Part shown: in pieces, positions 1 to 5,642 of the stretch
How the letters are laid out: every line of letters begins with the position of its first letter
How positions within the stretch are numbered: the first letter of the stretch is position 1
Assembly: GCA_900770265.1 (NCBI GenBank)
Contig: CAAGJR010000005.1
Location: 1-5,789, forward strand
DNA: 5,789 bases
Direction: 5' to 3'
Source of the DNA: an uncultured Acidaminococcus sp.
GTDB lineage: Bacteria; Bacillota; Negativicutes; Acidaminococcales; Acidaminococcaceae
Notes under the pieces: model-generated
The model's database searches: none
What the model was told of the DNA's origin: nothing
The model's input: the letters and a program-made list of their open reading frames with translations, nothing else
Translations under genes and position numbers: made by a program

Positions 1-2
1 AC

Positions 3-344
3 CTGAAACGGGCCGGGCTGGACTACTGGCACCTGGTGGATGTCCATTACTACGATTCGGTGGAGGAAGTTTTGGCCGAATATCCGGACAGCCCCCGGTA
101 CCTCTTGACCACTCACGCCCACAAGTCTTACAGCCGGGTCCACTACGGCCCGGATTCTTTGCTGATCTTCGGCAAGGAAAGCGCCGGACTGCCGGAAGCA
201 TTCCGGATGGCCCATGAGGACGAGTGCGTGCGCATCCCCATGGTCAGCGAAGCCCGGTCCCTGAATCTGGCCAACTCGGTGGCCATTGTGCTGTACGAAG
301 CCTTACGACAGAACGATTTTGATCTCCAGGAGGGAACCATATGA
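3..344 (+). CDS. trmL: tRNA (cytidine/uridine-2'-O-)-methyltransferase TrmL, 3' part
   Basis: The window opens inside this gene; 113 codons remain and, against the roughly 155-residue family length, about 40 N-terminal residues are missing to the left. TrmL uses S-adenosylmethionine to 2'-O-methylate the wobble base (position 34) of certain tRNA-Leu species in the cytoplasm. Visible family motifs, numbered from the first in-frame codon, are LKRAGLDYW (1-9), the SAM-site loop FGKESAGLP (56-64), RIPM (77-80) and the C-terminal SLNLANSVAIVLYEALRQ block (86-103), which in SPOUT enzymes forms the trefoil knot. An internal GTG at 36 could be mistaken for the start, but homology runs through it to the window edge. 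The TGA stop overlaps the next start as ATGA, so translation is probably coupled. TrmL is the best fit within the SPOUT family. Confidence 0.93.
   Translation: MKRAGLDYWHLVDVHYYDSVEEVLAEYPDSPRYLLTTHAHKSYSRVHYGPDSLLIFGKESAGLPEAFRMAHEDECVRIPMVSEARSLNLANSVAIVLYEALRQNDFDLQEGTI
328..334 (+). promoter_or_regulatory. Ribosome binding site of the queD homologue
   Basis: AGGAGGG lies inside the last codons of trmL, six bases before the ATG at 341. It is a near-perfect anti-16S match and fixes the start of the next gene even though that start overlaps the trmL stop. Confidence 0.85.
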
Positions 345-703
345 TCTGCATCAAGGAATTCGAGTTCGACGCGGCCCACTATCTGCCCAACTACCACGGC
401 AAATGCGAGCATCTCCACGGCCACACCTACAAACTGGTGGTGAAAGTGGAGGGCCGGCCCGATGAAGAAGGCATGGTACTGGATTTCGTCCAGTTCAAAC
501 ATACGGTGAACGAACTGGTGGTGGACAAGCTGGACCACCACTGCCTGAACGACATCCTGCCCAACCCGTCGGCGGAAAATATCGCCGTGTGGGTGTGGAA
601 GCAGCTGCACGACGTGCTCCACGGGCCGAACTATGCCCTGCACGAGGTCCAGGTGTGGGAGACGAAGACCAGCGGCATCGTGTACAGAGGTGAAGTATGC
701 TGA
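341..703 (+). CDS. queD: 6-carboxytetrahydropterin synthase / PTPS-I/III-type enzyme
   Basis: The 120-residue protein is a full-length single-domain member of the PTPS/QueD family. QueD converts 7,8-dihydroneopterin triphosphate to 6-carboxy-tetrahydropterin, the first dedicated step of queuosine (preQ0) synthesis. Expected zinc ligands are His13, His26 and His28. Other family marks are VLDF (46-49), LDHHCLN (64-70) with the catalytic Asp-His pair, PSAENIA (76-82) and the substrate-binding Glu107. The active-site motif is Cys22-Glu23-x-x-His-Gly-His. The cysteine is the QueD nucleophile, and the adjacent glutamate falls at the ExxHGH position of PTPS-III proteins, which cleave the same substrate to 6-hydroxymethyl-dihydropterin and replace FolB. 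Immediate neighbours are folE2, folP and folK, with no folB, which favours a dual or folate role. The gene overlaps trmL by 4 bases and folE2 by 7. The family call is near certain; the split of activities is inference. Confidence 0.93.
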   Translation: MICIKEFEFDAAHYLPNYHGKCEHLHGHTYKLVVKVEGRPDEEGMVLDFVQFKHTVNELVVDKLDHHCLNDILPNPSAENIAVWVWKQLHDVLHGPNYALHEVQVWETKTSGIVYRGEVC

Positions 704-1464
704 AAGACGTACAGGCCCAGAAAGACGAACGGAACATCCCCCTGAAACACGTGGGCATCAAGAACCTGCGCTGGCCCATCGTGCTGGCCGACCGGGAAAA
801 GGGCACCCAGCCCACGGTGGCCACGGTGAGCCTGGCGGTGGATCTGCCCCGGGAACAGCGGGGCACCCACATGAGCCGGTTCGTGGAATGTCTGAAGCAG
901 GTGGGGCCCATCCGGCCCTTCGAGCTGGAACAGGTGCTGGACGGGCTGAAAGAGAAGCTGGAGGCCCAGAAGGCCACCCTGTGGTTCGACTGCCCGTACT
1001 TCATCACGAAAAAGGCCCCGGTGAGCGGCATCGAAAGCTACCTGGACGTGGACTGCCATTTCAAGGCGGAAAAAGGGGAGACATTCTCCCTGGAAGTGGG
1101 CGTGGACGTGCCCATCCATACCCTGTGCCCCTGCTCCAAGGAAATCAGCAAATACGGGGCCCACAACCAGCGGGCCTGGGCGAAGATGCGCATCCGCAGC
1201 ACCCAGCCCGTGTGGATCGAGGAACTGGTGACCATGGCGGAGAAGGGGGCTTCCACGCCGCTGTATTCCCTGCTGAAACGGCCGGACGAGAAGTGTGTCA
1301 CGGAGATGGCCTACGAGAATCCCCGGTTCGTGGAAGATGCGGTGCGGGAAATCGCCCTGCAGCTGGAGAAGGATACCCGCATCGACTGGTATGAAGTCAC
1401 CGTGGAAAGCGAAGAGAGCATCCACAACCACAATGCCTTTGCAACCGTAGAAAAAGAGGTGTAA
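697..1464 (+). CDS. folE2: GTP cyclohydrolase IB (FolE2 type)
   Basis: This 255-residue protein is a full-length GTP cyclohydrolase of the IB class, which opens and rearranges GTP to 7,8-dihydroneopterin triphosphate, the entry step for folate and queuosine pterins. The class is unrelated in sequence to the zinc-dependent FolE and can use other divalent metals. Diagnostic blocks are LCPCSKEIS (143-151), YGAHNQR (153-159), KRPDEKCVTE (194-203), AYENPRFVEDAVR (205-217) and ESIHNHNAFA (240-249). Cys144, His156 and Glu198 line up, with a constant offset of three, with the metal ligands Cys147, His159 and Glu201 that I recall for the Neisseria enzyme. The ATG overlaps the queD end by 7 bases and follows an AGAGGTGA ribosome site, so it is likely translationally coupled. 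Its product is the direct substrate of the queD homologue just upstream. Confidence 0.96.
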   Translation: MLKDVQAQKDERNIPLKHVGIKNLRWPIVLADREKGTQPTVATVSLAVDLPREQRGTHMSRFVECLKQVGPIRPFELEQVLDGLKEKLEAQKATLWFDCPYFITKKAPVSGIESYLDVDCHFKAEKGETFSLEVGVDVPIHTLCPCSKEISKYGAHNQRAWAKMRIRSTQPVWIEELVTMAEKGASTPLYSLLKRPDEKCVTEMAYENPRFVEDAVREIALQLEKDTRIDWYEVTVESEESIHNHNAFATVEKEV

Positions 1465-1468
1465 TGCT

Positions 1469-2665
1469 ATGTACCTGTCCATTCCGCCCGAGCGGATCCG
1501 TTTTGAAATGGAAAAGCTGGATGTCCATCCGGTGGGCATCGAACTCATGGCCCCCAAGGCCCACGTGCGGCCGCTGAAACTGTTTGGCGTGCGCACGCCG
1601 GCGGCCAATATCATCAAACAGGAGATGCTGGCCCTGGACGGGGATTGCGTCACGCCCCGGGGTGTCATCAACGGCGCCCTGGCCGAAGCGGACATCATCC
1701 TGCTGGGCAACGACCGCCAGTACCGGCTGCTCATCAAGAAGCTGGGCACCATGGCCAACTGGTTCGGCATCCAGAAGATCATGGACGACCTGTGGGAATT
1801 TTTGCAGGACGAACCCCTGGTGACCGTGCTGGCCGACGGCCGGAAACTGACGTACGAAAAGCTGCGGGTCATGGGCATCTTGAACGTGACCCCCGATTCG
1901 TTCTACGCCGGCAGCCGCGTGAACGGTGAGGAAGCCCTGGTGGAACGGGCCGGGGACATGCTGCAGGACGGGGCGGACATCCTGGACATCGGCGGGGAAT
2001 CCACCCGTCCGGGGGCCGATCCGGTGGCACCGGAAGAAGAGATCCGCCGGGTGACCGGAGCCCTGAAGCTGCTGCGGAAGGAATACCCCAAGGCCATCCT
2101 CAGCGTGGACACGTACCATGCGGATACGGCGGAGGCAGCCCTGGAGGCCGGGGCGGACATCATCAACGACGTGACCGCCGGCACCGGGGACGAGAACATG
2201 CTGGCGGTGGCCGGCCGGGCCAAGGCGCCCCTGGTGCTCATGCACATGCGGGGCACGCCCAAGACTATGGTCAATACAGAAAATAAGATGTATCATAATG
2301 TAGTGGGCGATGTGGCCCAGTATCTGCTGGAGCGGGTGGACGCCTGCGCTGCCGTGGGGCTGGGAAAGGACAAGCTGATCCTGGACCCGGGCCTGGGCTT
2401 TGCCAAGGACGTGCAGGGCAACCTGGCCCTGTGCAACGGGCTGGCGGAACTGACGGGCCACGGCATGCCAGTGTTGCTGGCCGGCAGCCGCAAGGGCTTC
2501 ATCGGCGAAGTGCTGGGCGGTCTGCCTGCCGGGGACCGTCTGGAGGGCACCATGGCCCTTTCCGCCTGCGCCGTGTACGCCGGGGCCCAGCTGGTGCGGG
2601 TGCACGACGTGAAGCAGAACGTGCGCATCATCCGCATGCTGGAGGCGATCCGGGCATGCCAGTAG
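1469..2665 (+). CDS. folP: Dihydropteroate synthase with N-terminal extension
   Basis: FolP condenses 6-hydroxymethyl-dihydropterin pyrophosphate with p-aminobenzoate to 7,8-dihydropteroate, the sulfonamide-targeted step. The TIM-barrel domain begins near residue 135 and has all hallmark loops: MGILNVTPDSF (135-145), GGESTRPG (175-182), SVDT (212-215), IND (232-234), LMHMRG (257-262), DPGLGFAKD (306-314), SRKGF (340-344) and RVHD (377-380). At 398 residues it is much longer than the roughly 270-280 residues of E. coli FolP because of about 130 N-terminal residues. These include the stretch GVRTPAANIIKQEMLALDG (40-58), which is not part of the barrel; I recall similar extensions in other Firmicute DHPS proteins but know no function for them. 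The start at 1469 follows an AAGAGG site and lies 4 bases after the folE2 stop. A local AT-rich patch spans about 2271-2303. The C-terminus overlaps folK by 10 bases. Confidence 0.96.
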   Translation: MYLSIPPERIRFEMEKLDVHPVGIELMAPKAHVRPLKLFGVRTPAANIIKQEMLALDGDCVTPRGVINGALAEADIILLGNDRQYRLLIKKLGTMANWFGIQKIMDDLWEFLQDEPLVTVLADGRKLTYEKLRVMGILNVTPDSFYAGSRVNGEEALVERAGDMLQDGADILDIGGESTRPGADPVAPEEEIRRVTGALKLLRKEYPKAILSVDTYHADTAEAALEAGADIINDVTAGTGDENMLAVAGRAKAPLVLMHMRGTPKTMVNTENKMYHNVVGDVAQYLLERVDACAAVGLGKDKLILDPGLGFAKDVQGNLALCNGLAELTGHGMPVLLAGSRKGFIGEVLGGLPAGDRLEGTMALSACAVYAGAQLVRVHDVKQNVRIIRMLEAIRACQ

Positions 2666-3147
2666 CCTACATTGCCCTGGGCAGCAACCTGGGGGAAAAA
2701 CAGAAGAACCTGGAGCAGGCCCTGGACCGGCTCCAGAAGCACGGGGTGCGGGTGCTGGCCGTATCCCCCTGGCTCACCACAGCGCCCTACGGGGTGACGG
2801 ACCAGCCGGACTTTCTGAACGGCGCGGCAAAAGTGGAGTGGGACGGGGACGCCGAAAGCCTGCTCCATACGCTGCTGGGCGTGGAACAGGAAATGGGGCG
2901 CCAGCGCAAACGCCACTGGGGCGAGCGGAACATCGACCTGGACCTGCTGCTCTTCGGGGATCAGGTCCTCCACACGGACGACCTGAACCTGCCCCATCCC
3001 GACATGGCGAACCGGGGCTTCGTGCTGGAGCCGTTGTGCGCCATCGGGCCGGACGTGGTCCATCCGGTGCTGAAAAAGACCATCCGGGAGCTGTGGCAGG
3101 CGCTCCAGGAAAAAGAACGACAAACCAAACAGGAAAGCAGGGAATAG
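2656..3147 (+). CDS. folK: 2-amino-4-hydroxy-6-hydroxymethyldihydropteridine diphosphokinase (HPPK)
   Basis: FolK transfers pyrophosphate from ATP to 6-hydroxymethyl-dihydropterin, making the substrate of FolP. The 163-residue protein has the usual length and motifs: IALGSNLGEK (6-15), TAPYGVTDQPDFLNGAA (42-58) for pterin binding, RNIDLDLLLFG (91-101) with the two magnesium-binding aspartates Asp94 and Asp96, and PHPDMANRGFVLEPL (113-127) with Arg120. The frame is open far upstream inside folP, but homology begins at MPVAYIALGSN and GGAGG at 2641-2645 sits ten bases before this ATG, so 2656 is the start. It overlaps folP by 10 bases. The tail after residue 150 is charged and probably flexible. 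Together with folE2, folP and the queD homologue it would complete GTP to dihydropteroate. Confidence 0.96.
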   Translation: MPVAYIALGSNLGEKQKNLEQALDRLQKHGVRVLAVSPWLTTAPYGVTDQPDFLNGAAKVEWDGDAESLLHTLLGVEQEMGRQRKRHWGERNIDLDLLLFGDQVLHTDDLNLPHPDMANRGFVLEPLCAIGPDVVHPVLKKTIRELWQALQEKERQTKQESRE

Positions 3148-3150
3148 AAC

Positions 3151-3876
3151 ATGCGAGATCGATTGAAGACAGGGATCGTCCTGATTCTTCTCTATACCAT
3201 TGTATTTGCCATTTCTGAAACCGTACAGATCATACCGGGCCTGAGCGGCCTGCGGCTGGCCGGGATGCTGTCCGTACCCTACGGGCTCATCTTCGGCCGG
3301 CTGGGGGCCATCTCCGCCGCCCTGGGGGCTGCCCTGGGCATGGTGGTGACGGGCGGCAACCCGAATTTCATCCCTATCGAACTGCTGGGAGCACTGCTGT
3401 CGGCCTACATCCCCTTCCGGGTGTGGCAGGGCATGCGCAGCCCCCAGGAACCGTATCTGTGCGTGGAAGATGAACGGACGTTCATGATGTACTTCGTGCT
3501 GAGCCTGCTCGGCACCGTACCCATGGCCGTATTCCCGGCCGTGGGCGGCGACCTGTACAAGATCATCCCGTTCCCGGCTTCCTATCCGAAGATGTTCCTG
3601 GCCAGCCTGGTGTGCACCGTCATCGGCGGCTTTATCGTGTATTACTTCGCTGCTCCCCGCATGTTCCGGGGCGCCGGGGAAGCCCTGTGGAACCGGATCA
3701 GGGATCCGAAAGGCACCACCCGGAACCTGGCCGTGGCCATGATCCGGATCACCCTGACCGGGGGTTTCCTGGGCCTGGGCCTGGCTTTCATCTTCCCCAA
3801 CGAATTCGAACTGCTCATCGTGGAATACGTCATGGGCATCTTTGCTGCCATCCTGTTCATCCTGACCGCGGTGTAA
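3151..3876 (+). CDS. Polytopic membrane protein of unknown function
   Basis: I cannot name the family of this 241-residue protein. It is strongly hydrophobic, with about six or seven likely membrane segments near residues 7-28, 35-49, 52-67, 72-90, 111-131, 147-167 and 194-240 (the last long enough for two helices). The N-terminus MRDRLK is positively charged and so probably cytoplasmic. The segment SVPYGLIFGRLGAISAALG (41-59) resembles the glycine-rich helix pair common in small transporter components (ECF S-component-like) and MASE-type sensor domains, but no motif is decisive. Two charged loops, about 91-110 and 170-192, separate the halves; the second (FRGAGEALWNRIRDPKG) is basic and likely cytoplasmic. 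It starts 3 bases after the folK stop, and the glycosyltransferase follows after 15 bases. It could be a partner of that enzyme or a pterin- or vitamin-related transporter; both are guesses. Confidence 0.8.
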   Translation: MRDRLKTGIVLILLYTIVFAISETVQIIPGLSGLRLAGMLSVPYGLIFGRLGAISAALGAALGMVVTGGNPNFIPIELLGALLSAYIPFRVWQGMRSPQEPYLCVEDERTFMMYFVLSLLGTVPMAVFPAVGGDLYKIIPFPASYPKMFLASLVCTVIGGFIVYYFAAPRMFRGAGEALWNRIRDPKGTTRNLAVAMIRITLTGGFLGLGLAFIFPNEFELLIVEYVMGIFAAILFILTAV

Positions 3877-3891
3877 CCGCAAGAGGAAACT

Positions 3892-5100
3892 ATGTACGGA
3901 CTGACTTTACTCATCCAGGTGGTGTTGCTGTTCACGTTCCTGTGGACCTGCGCCACCGTGCTCATGGGGCTGCTGACCCGGAAAAAGCCGCGGCCGGTGG
4001 TGGCGGGGCCCAGTACGTTCGCCGTGCTGGTCTGCGCCCATAACGAAGAAGGGGTGGTGGGCAAGCTGCTGCGCGCCCTGGAGGAGCAGGACTATCCCCG
4101 GGAGCGGGTGCACGTGTTCCTGATCGCCGACCACTGCGATGACCATACGGCACAGGTGGGGCGCCAGTTTGACCAGGTGACGGTGCTGGAACGGAAGGAG
4201 GGACCCCGTACCGGCAAGGGCGCCGTACTGAACTGGGGCATCCCCCGGATCTTGAAGGCGTACGGGGGAAAGTTCTCCCACTTCGTGATCTTCGATGCGG
4301 ACAATGTGCCCGATAGAGGCTTCCTGCGTGCCCTGGACGACAGCTTCCGCCACGGGGCCCGGCTGGTGCAGGGCAACCGGCTGCCGCTGAACCCCTACGA
4401 CAACCTGATCACCCAGTGGTACAGCATGTACTGGCTCAGTGTGGATGTGTTCAGCAAACCCAAGTACAATGTGGACCTGCCGGCCATCGTGTCTGGTACG
4501 GGCTTCGGCTTCGACGTATCGCTGCTGGACGGTGCGGGCTGGCAGACCAGTACCATCGTGGAGGACATGGAGTTCTCCATGCAGCAGAACTTCAAGGGCG
4601 TGTTCTCGGAGTACCAGGACAAGGCCCGGTTCTACGACGAGCAGCCTGTGACGCTGAAGGCCATGGTGAGCCAGCTGCGGCGCTGGATGACGGGGAACTA
4701 CGAAATCGCCCGGCGGTACTGGCGGCCCTGGCTGCAGCATTTCCGGGCCAGACCGGACGTGCGGCTCATCGACAATTTCGTGCCCATGCTCATGTGCGTG
4801 GTGTTCGGGTTCTATTTCCTGGGCAACGTGGGCTGGTGGATCGACCGGATCACTGACGGGCTGCCCCTGCTGGCCACCAAGGACGTATTGTGGTGGAGTA
4901 TGCTGTACGTGCTGAGCCTCATCATGGGGACGAATTCCGTGCGGGGCGGGGATCTGAGCGTAAAGAAGATGCTGCCCGGCATTTTGACCGGCGGGTTCTT
5001 CTGCATCTTCCTGAGTTTGATCGCCGTGTATTCCCTGTTCAGACCCCAGCGGAAATGGATCCCCATCGCCCATGTGCATGAGGGCGGTCCGGAAGTGTGA
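3892..5100 (+). CDS. Membrane-anchored family 2 glycosyltransferase
   Basis: The 402-residue protein is a processive-type GT2 enzyme of the poly-GlcNAc/cellulose/hyaluronan synthase group, which adds sugars from a nucleotide sugar to a growing glycan at the cytoplasmic membrane. An N-terminal membrane helix (about 5-28) precedes the catalytic domain. That domain shows VCAHNEE (47-53), the metal-binding DAD (135-137), VSGTGFGFD (200-208), the catalytic ED of VEDMEFS (223-229), YDEQP (248-252) and QLRRW (261-265), the QxxRW signature of polymerising enzymes. Three C-terminal helices follow (about 297-316, 332-347, 362-384). All key residues are present, so it should be active. The sugar and product cannot be read from sequence. 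A RAGGAAA-like site (AAGAGGAAA) precedes the ATG. No epimerase, deacetylase or export partner lies in the window, and a small exported protein follows 22 bases downstream. Confidence 0.9.
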   Translation: MYGLTLLIQVVLLFTFLWTCATVLMGLLTRKKPRPVVAGPSTFAVLVCAHNEEGVVGKLLRALEEQDYPRERVHVFLIADHCDDHTAQVGRQFDQVTVLERKEGPRTGKGAVLNWGIPRILKAYGGKFSHFVIFDADNVPDRGFLRALDDSFRHGARLVQGNRLPLNPYDNLITQWYSMYWLSVDVFSKPKYNVDLPAIVSGTGFGFDVSLLDGAGWQTSTIVEDMEFSMQQNFKGVFSEYQDKARFYDEQPVTLKAMVSQLRRWMTGNYEIARRYWRPWLQHFRARPDVRLIDNFVPMLMCVVFGFYFLGNVGWWIDRITDGLPLLATKDVLWWSMLYVLSLIMGTNSVRGGDLSVKKMLPGILTGGFFCIFLSLIAVYSLFRPQRKWIPIAHVHEGGPEV

Positions 5101-5107
5101 AACTGTG

Positions 5108-5115
5108 AAGGAGGG
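5108..5115 (+). promoter_or_regulatory. Ribosome binding site of the small secreted protein
   Basis: AAGGAGGG, seven bases before the ATG at 5123, is the strongest ribosome site in the window. It selects 5123 over the in-frame upstream ATG at 5072, which lies inside the glycosyltransferase gene. Confidence 0.9.
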
Positions 5116-5122
5116 AACGATC

Positions 5123-5461
5123 ATGAAAAAACTGCGAACGGGCCTTCTGACCCTTCTCCTGTGCCTGGGGACGCTGCTGGTGGGGACCACGGTGCTGGCC
5201 TCCGGAGCTGTGAGCTCCGATGGTACGTTCAACGGCATCAGGCTGTGCGGCAAGGTGCGGGTGGTGGAATACAACCCCGACATCCGGGTGCAGGTGGTGA
5301 CCAGCTTCCCGGACCTGAAGGTGAAGGTGGTGGACCATTTCCCGGACGAAATCGGGGAATGGCAGTTCGTGGAGTACGGCGAAGATTTCACCGTGCAGTT
5401 CGTGACCAGTTTCCCGGATATAAGGATCAAGTACGTGACCAGTTTCCCGGGAGTGGACTGA
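5123..5461 (+). CDS. Small secreted repeat protein, 7(1) septoil knot (Septknot/DUF6150)-like
   Basis: This is a 112-residue precursor. Residues 1-26 form a clear signal peptide: basic MKKLR, a leucine-rich core, and a V-L-A type cleavage site after Ala26. Cys14 lies in LLLC, not a good lipobox, so a soluble exported protein of about 86 residues is expected. The mature part is built from about six short beta-like units of 11-13 residues: GKVRVVEYN (43-51), PDIRVQVVTSF (52-62), PDLKVKVVDHF (63-73), a longer PDEIGEWQFVEYG (74-86), EDFTVQFVTSF (87-97) and PDIRIKYVTSF (98-108), ending PGVD. The xVxVVxSFPD pattern with one GxWQFV unit matches what I remember of proteins named 7(1) septoil knot domain, predicted and then shown to form a 7-crossing knot. 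Function is unknown in that family. There is a single mature cysteine (Cys42), so no internal disulfide. It is the last gene before the terminator. The gene is secure; the family name is from memory. Confidence 0.85.
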   Translation: MKKLRTGLLTLLLCLGTLLVGTTVLASGAVSSDGTFNGIRLCGKVRVVEYNPDIRVQVVTSFPDLKVKVVDHFPDEIGEWQFVEYGEDFTVQFVTSFPDIRIKYVTSFPGVD

Positions 5462-5494
5462 AAAAAAAGGTGTGAAAAAATGCTTTTTCACACC
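5461..5494 (-). terminator. Strong hairpin, intrinsic terminator for leftward transcription
   Basis: A perfect 11-bp stem pairs 5469-5479 with 5484-5494 around the 4-base loop ATGC. On the plus strand it is preceded by eight A (5461-5468) and followed by CCCG with no T-run. Read on the minus strand this becomes a stem followed by eight T, a classic factor-independent terminator. It would stop transcripts entering from the right before they read into the operon. In the rightward direction it may only stabilise the 3' end. Confidence 0.7.
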
Positions 5495-5496
5495 CC

Positions 5497-5518
5497 GTCA
5501 CTAGTCACTAGTCACTAG
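5497..5518. repeat. Tandem heptamer repeat (GTCACTA)x3 plus G
   Basis: Three exact copies of GTCACTA occupy 5497-5517, followed by a further G. The register creates three CTAG tetramers (5501, 5508, 5515) and two ACTAGT palindromes within about 20 bases. CTAG is rare in most bacterial genomes. The repeat sits between the leftward and rightward terminator hairpins and has no coding potential. Confidence 0.85.
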
Positions 5519-5527
5519 CTGATGGAA

Positions 5528-5543
5528 GCCAGCTTACGCTGGC
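5528..5543. repeat. Small perfect hairpin
   Basis: GCCAGC (5528-5533) pairs exactly with GCTGGC (5538-5543) around the loop TTAC. No T-run follows (GAATTTA), so it is not a terminator by itself. It lies just upstream of the rightward terminator stem and may be part of a dispersed intergenic repeat. Confidence 0.6.
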
Positions 5544-5549
5544 GAATTT

Positions 5550-5585
5550 AAGGCGCTGTGAAGTATTATTTCACAGCGTCTTTTT
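5550..5585 (+). terminator. Intrinsic terminator of the operon
   Basis: CGCTGTGAA (5554-5562) pairs perfectly with TTCACAGCG (5570-5578). The stem can extend to about 13 bp (5550-5562 with 5570-5582, including one G-T pair), with the 7-base loop GTATTAT. Five T (5581-5585) follow. This is the expected end of the rightward transcript that includes all eight genes, about 90 bases after the last stop codon. Confidence 0.85.
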
Positions 5586-5608
5586 GCTGCCGGGCGGCTG
5601 GCACCGCT

Positions 5609-5634
5609 GTAGGGGCGGGTCGGTGACCCGCCCG
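5609..5634. repeat. GTAGGGGCGGGT-type palindromic repeat
   Basis: GGGCGGGTC (5613-5621) pairs over 9 bp with GACCCGCCC (5625-5633) around the loop GGT, preceded by GTAG. The layout TAGGGGCGG...CCGCCC resembles intergenic palindromes I recall as common in gut Firmicute genomes. No T-run follows, so it is not a standard terminator. Confidence 0.7.
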
Positions 5635-5642
5635 TTCAGGAA

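Noticed and set aside
631..1878. 415-codon minus-strand frame opposite folE2 and folP
   Set aside because: It is a shadow of two genes with complete family motifs, and no recognisable protein segment is present.
3163..3198. Promoter-like TTGAAG and TATACC inside the start of the membrane protein gene
   Set aside because: The match to the -10 box is poor, the spacing is loose, and the hydrophobic codons explain the lower GC content.
2293..3882. 529-codon open frame on the minus strand, opposite folP, folK and the membrane protein gene
   Set aside because: It spans three well-supported genes and has the same low-complexity antisense composition.
5072..5122. Upstream in-frame ATG for the small secreted protein
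   Set aside because: It would put 17 polar residues before the signal peptide and overlaps the glycosyltransferase. The ATG at 5123 has a near-perfect ribosome site and begins with a classic signal sequence.
5153..5164. Possible lipobox LLLC in the signal peptide of the small protein
   Set aside because: The residue before the cysteine is leucine, not Gly/Ala/Ser, and the cysteine lies in the middle of the hydrophobic core with a better cleavage site at Ala26.
3907..5430. 507-codon open frame on the minus strand, opposite the glycosyltransferase
   Set aside because: It is histidine-, glutamine- and proline-rich, has no domain character and lies fully antisense to a gene with intact catalytic motifs. 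Long antisense frames are expected in GC-rich DNA.
5497..5518. CRISPR-like array
   Set aside because: The repeats are 7 bases, directly abutting and without spacers.
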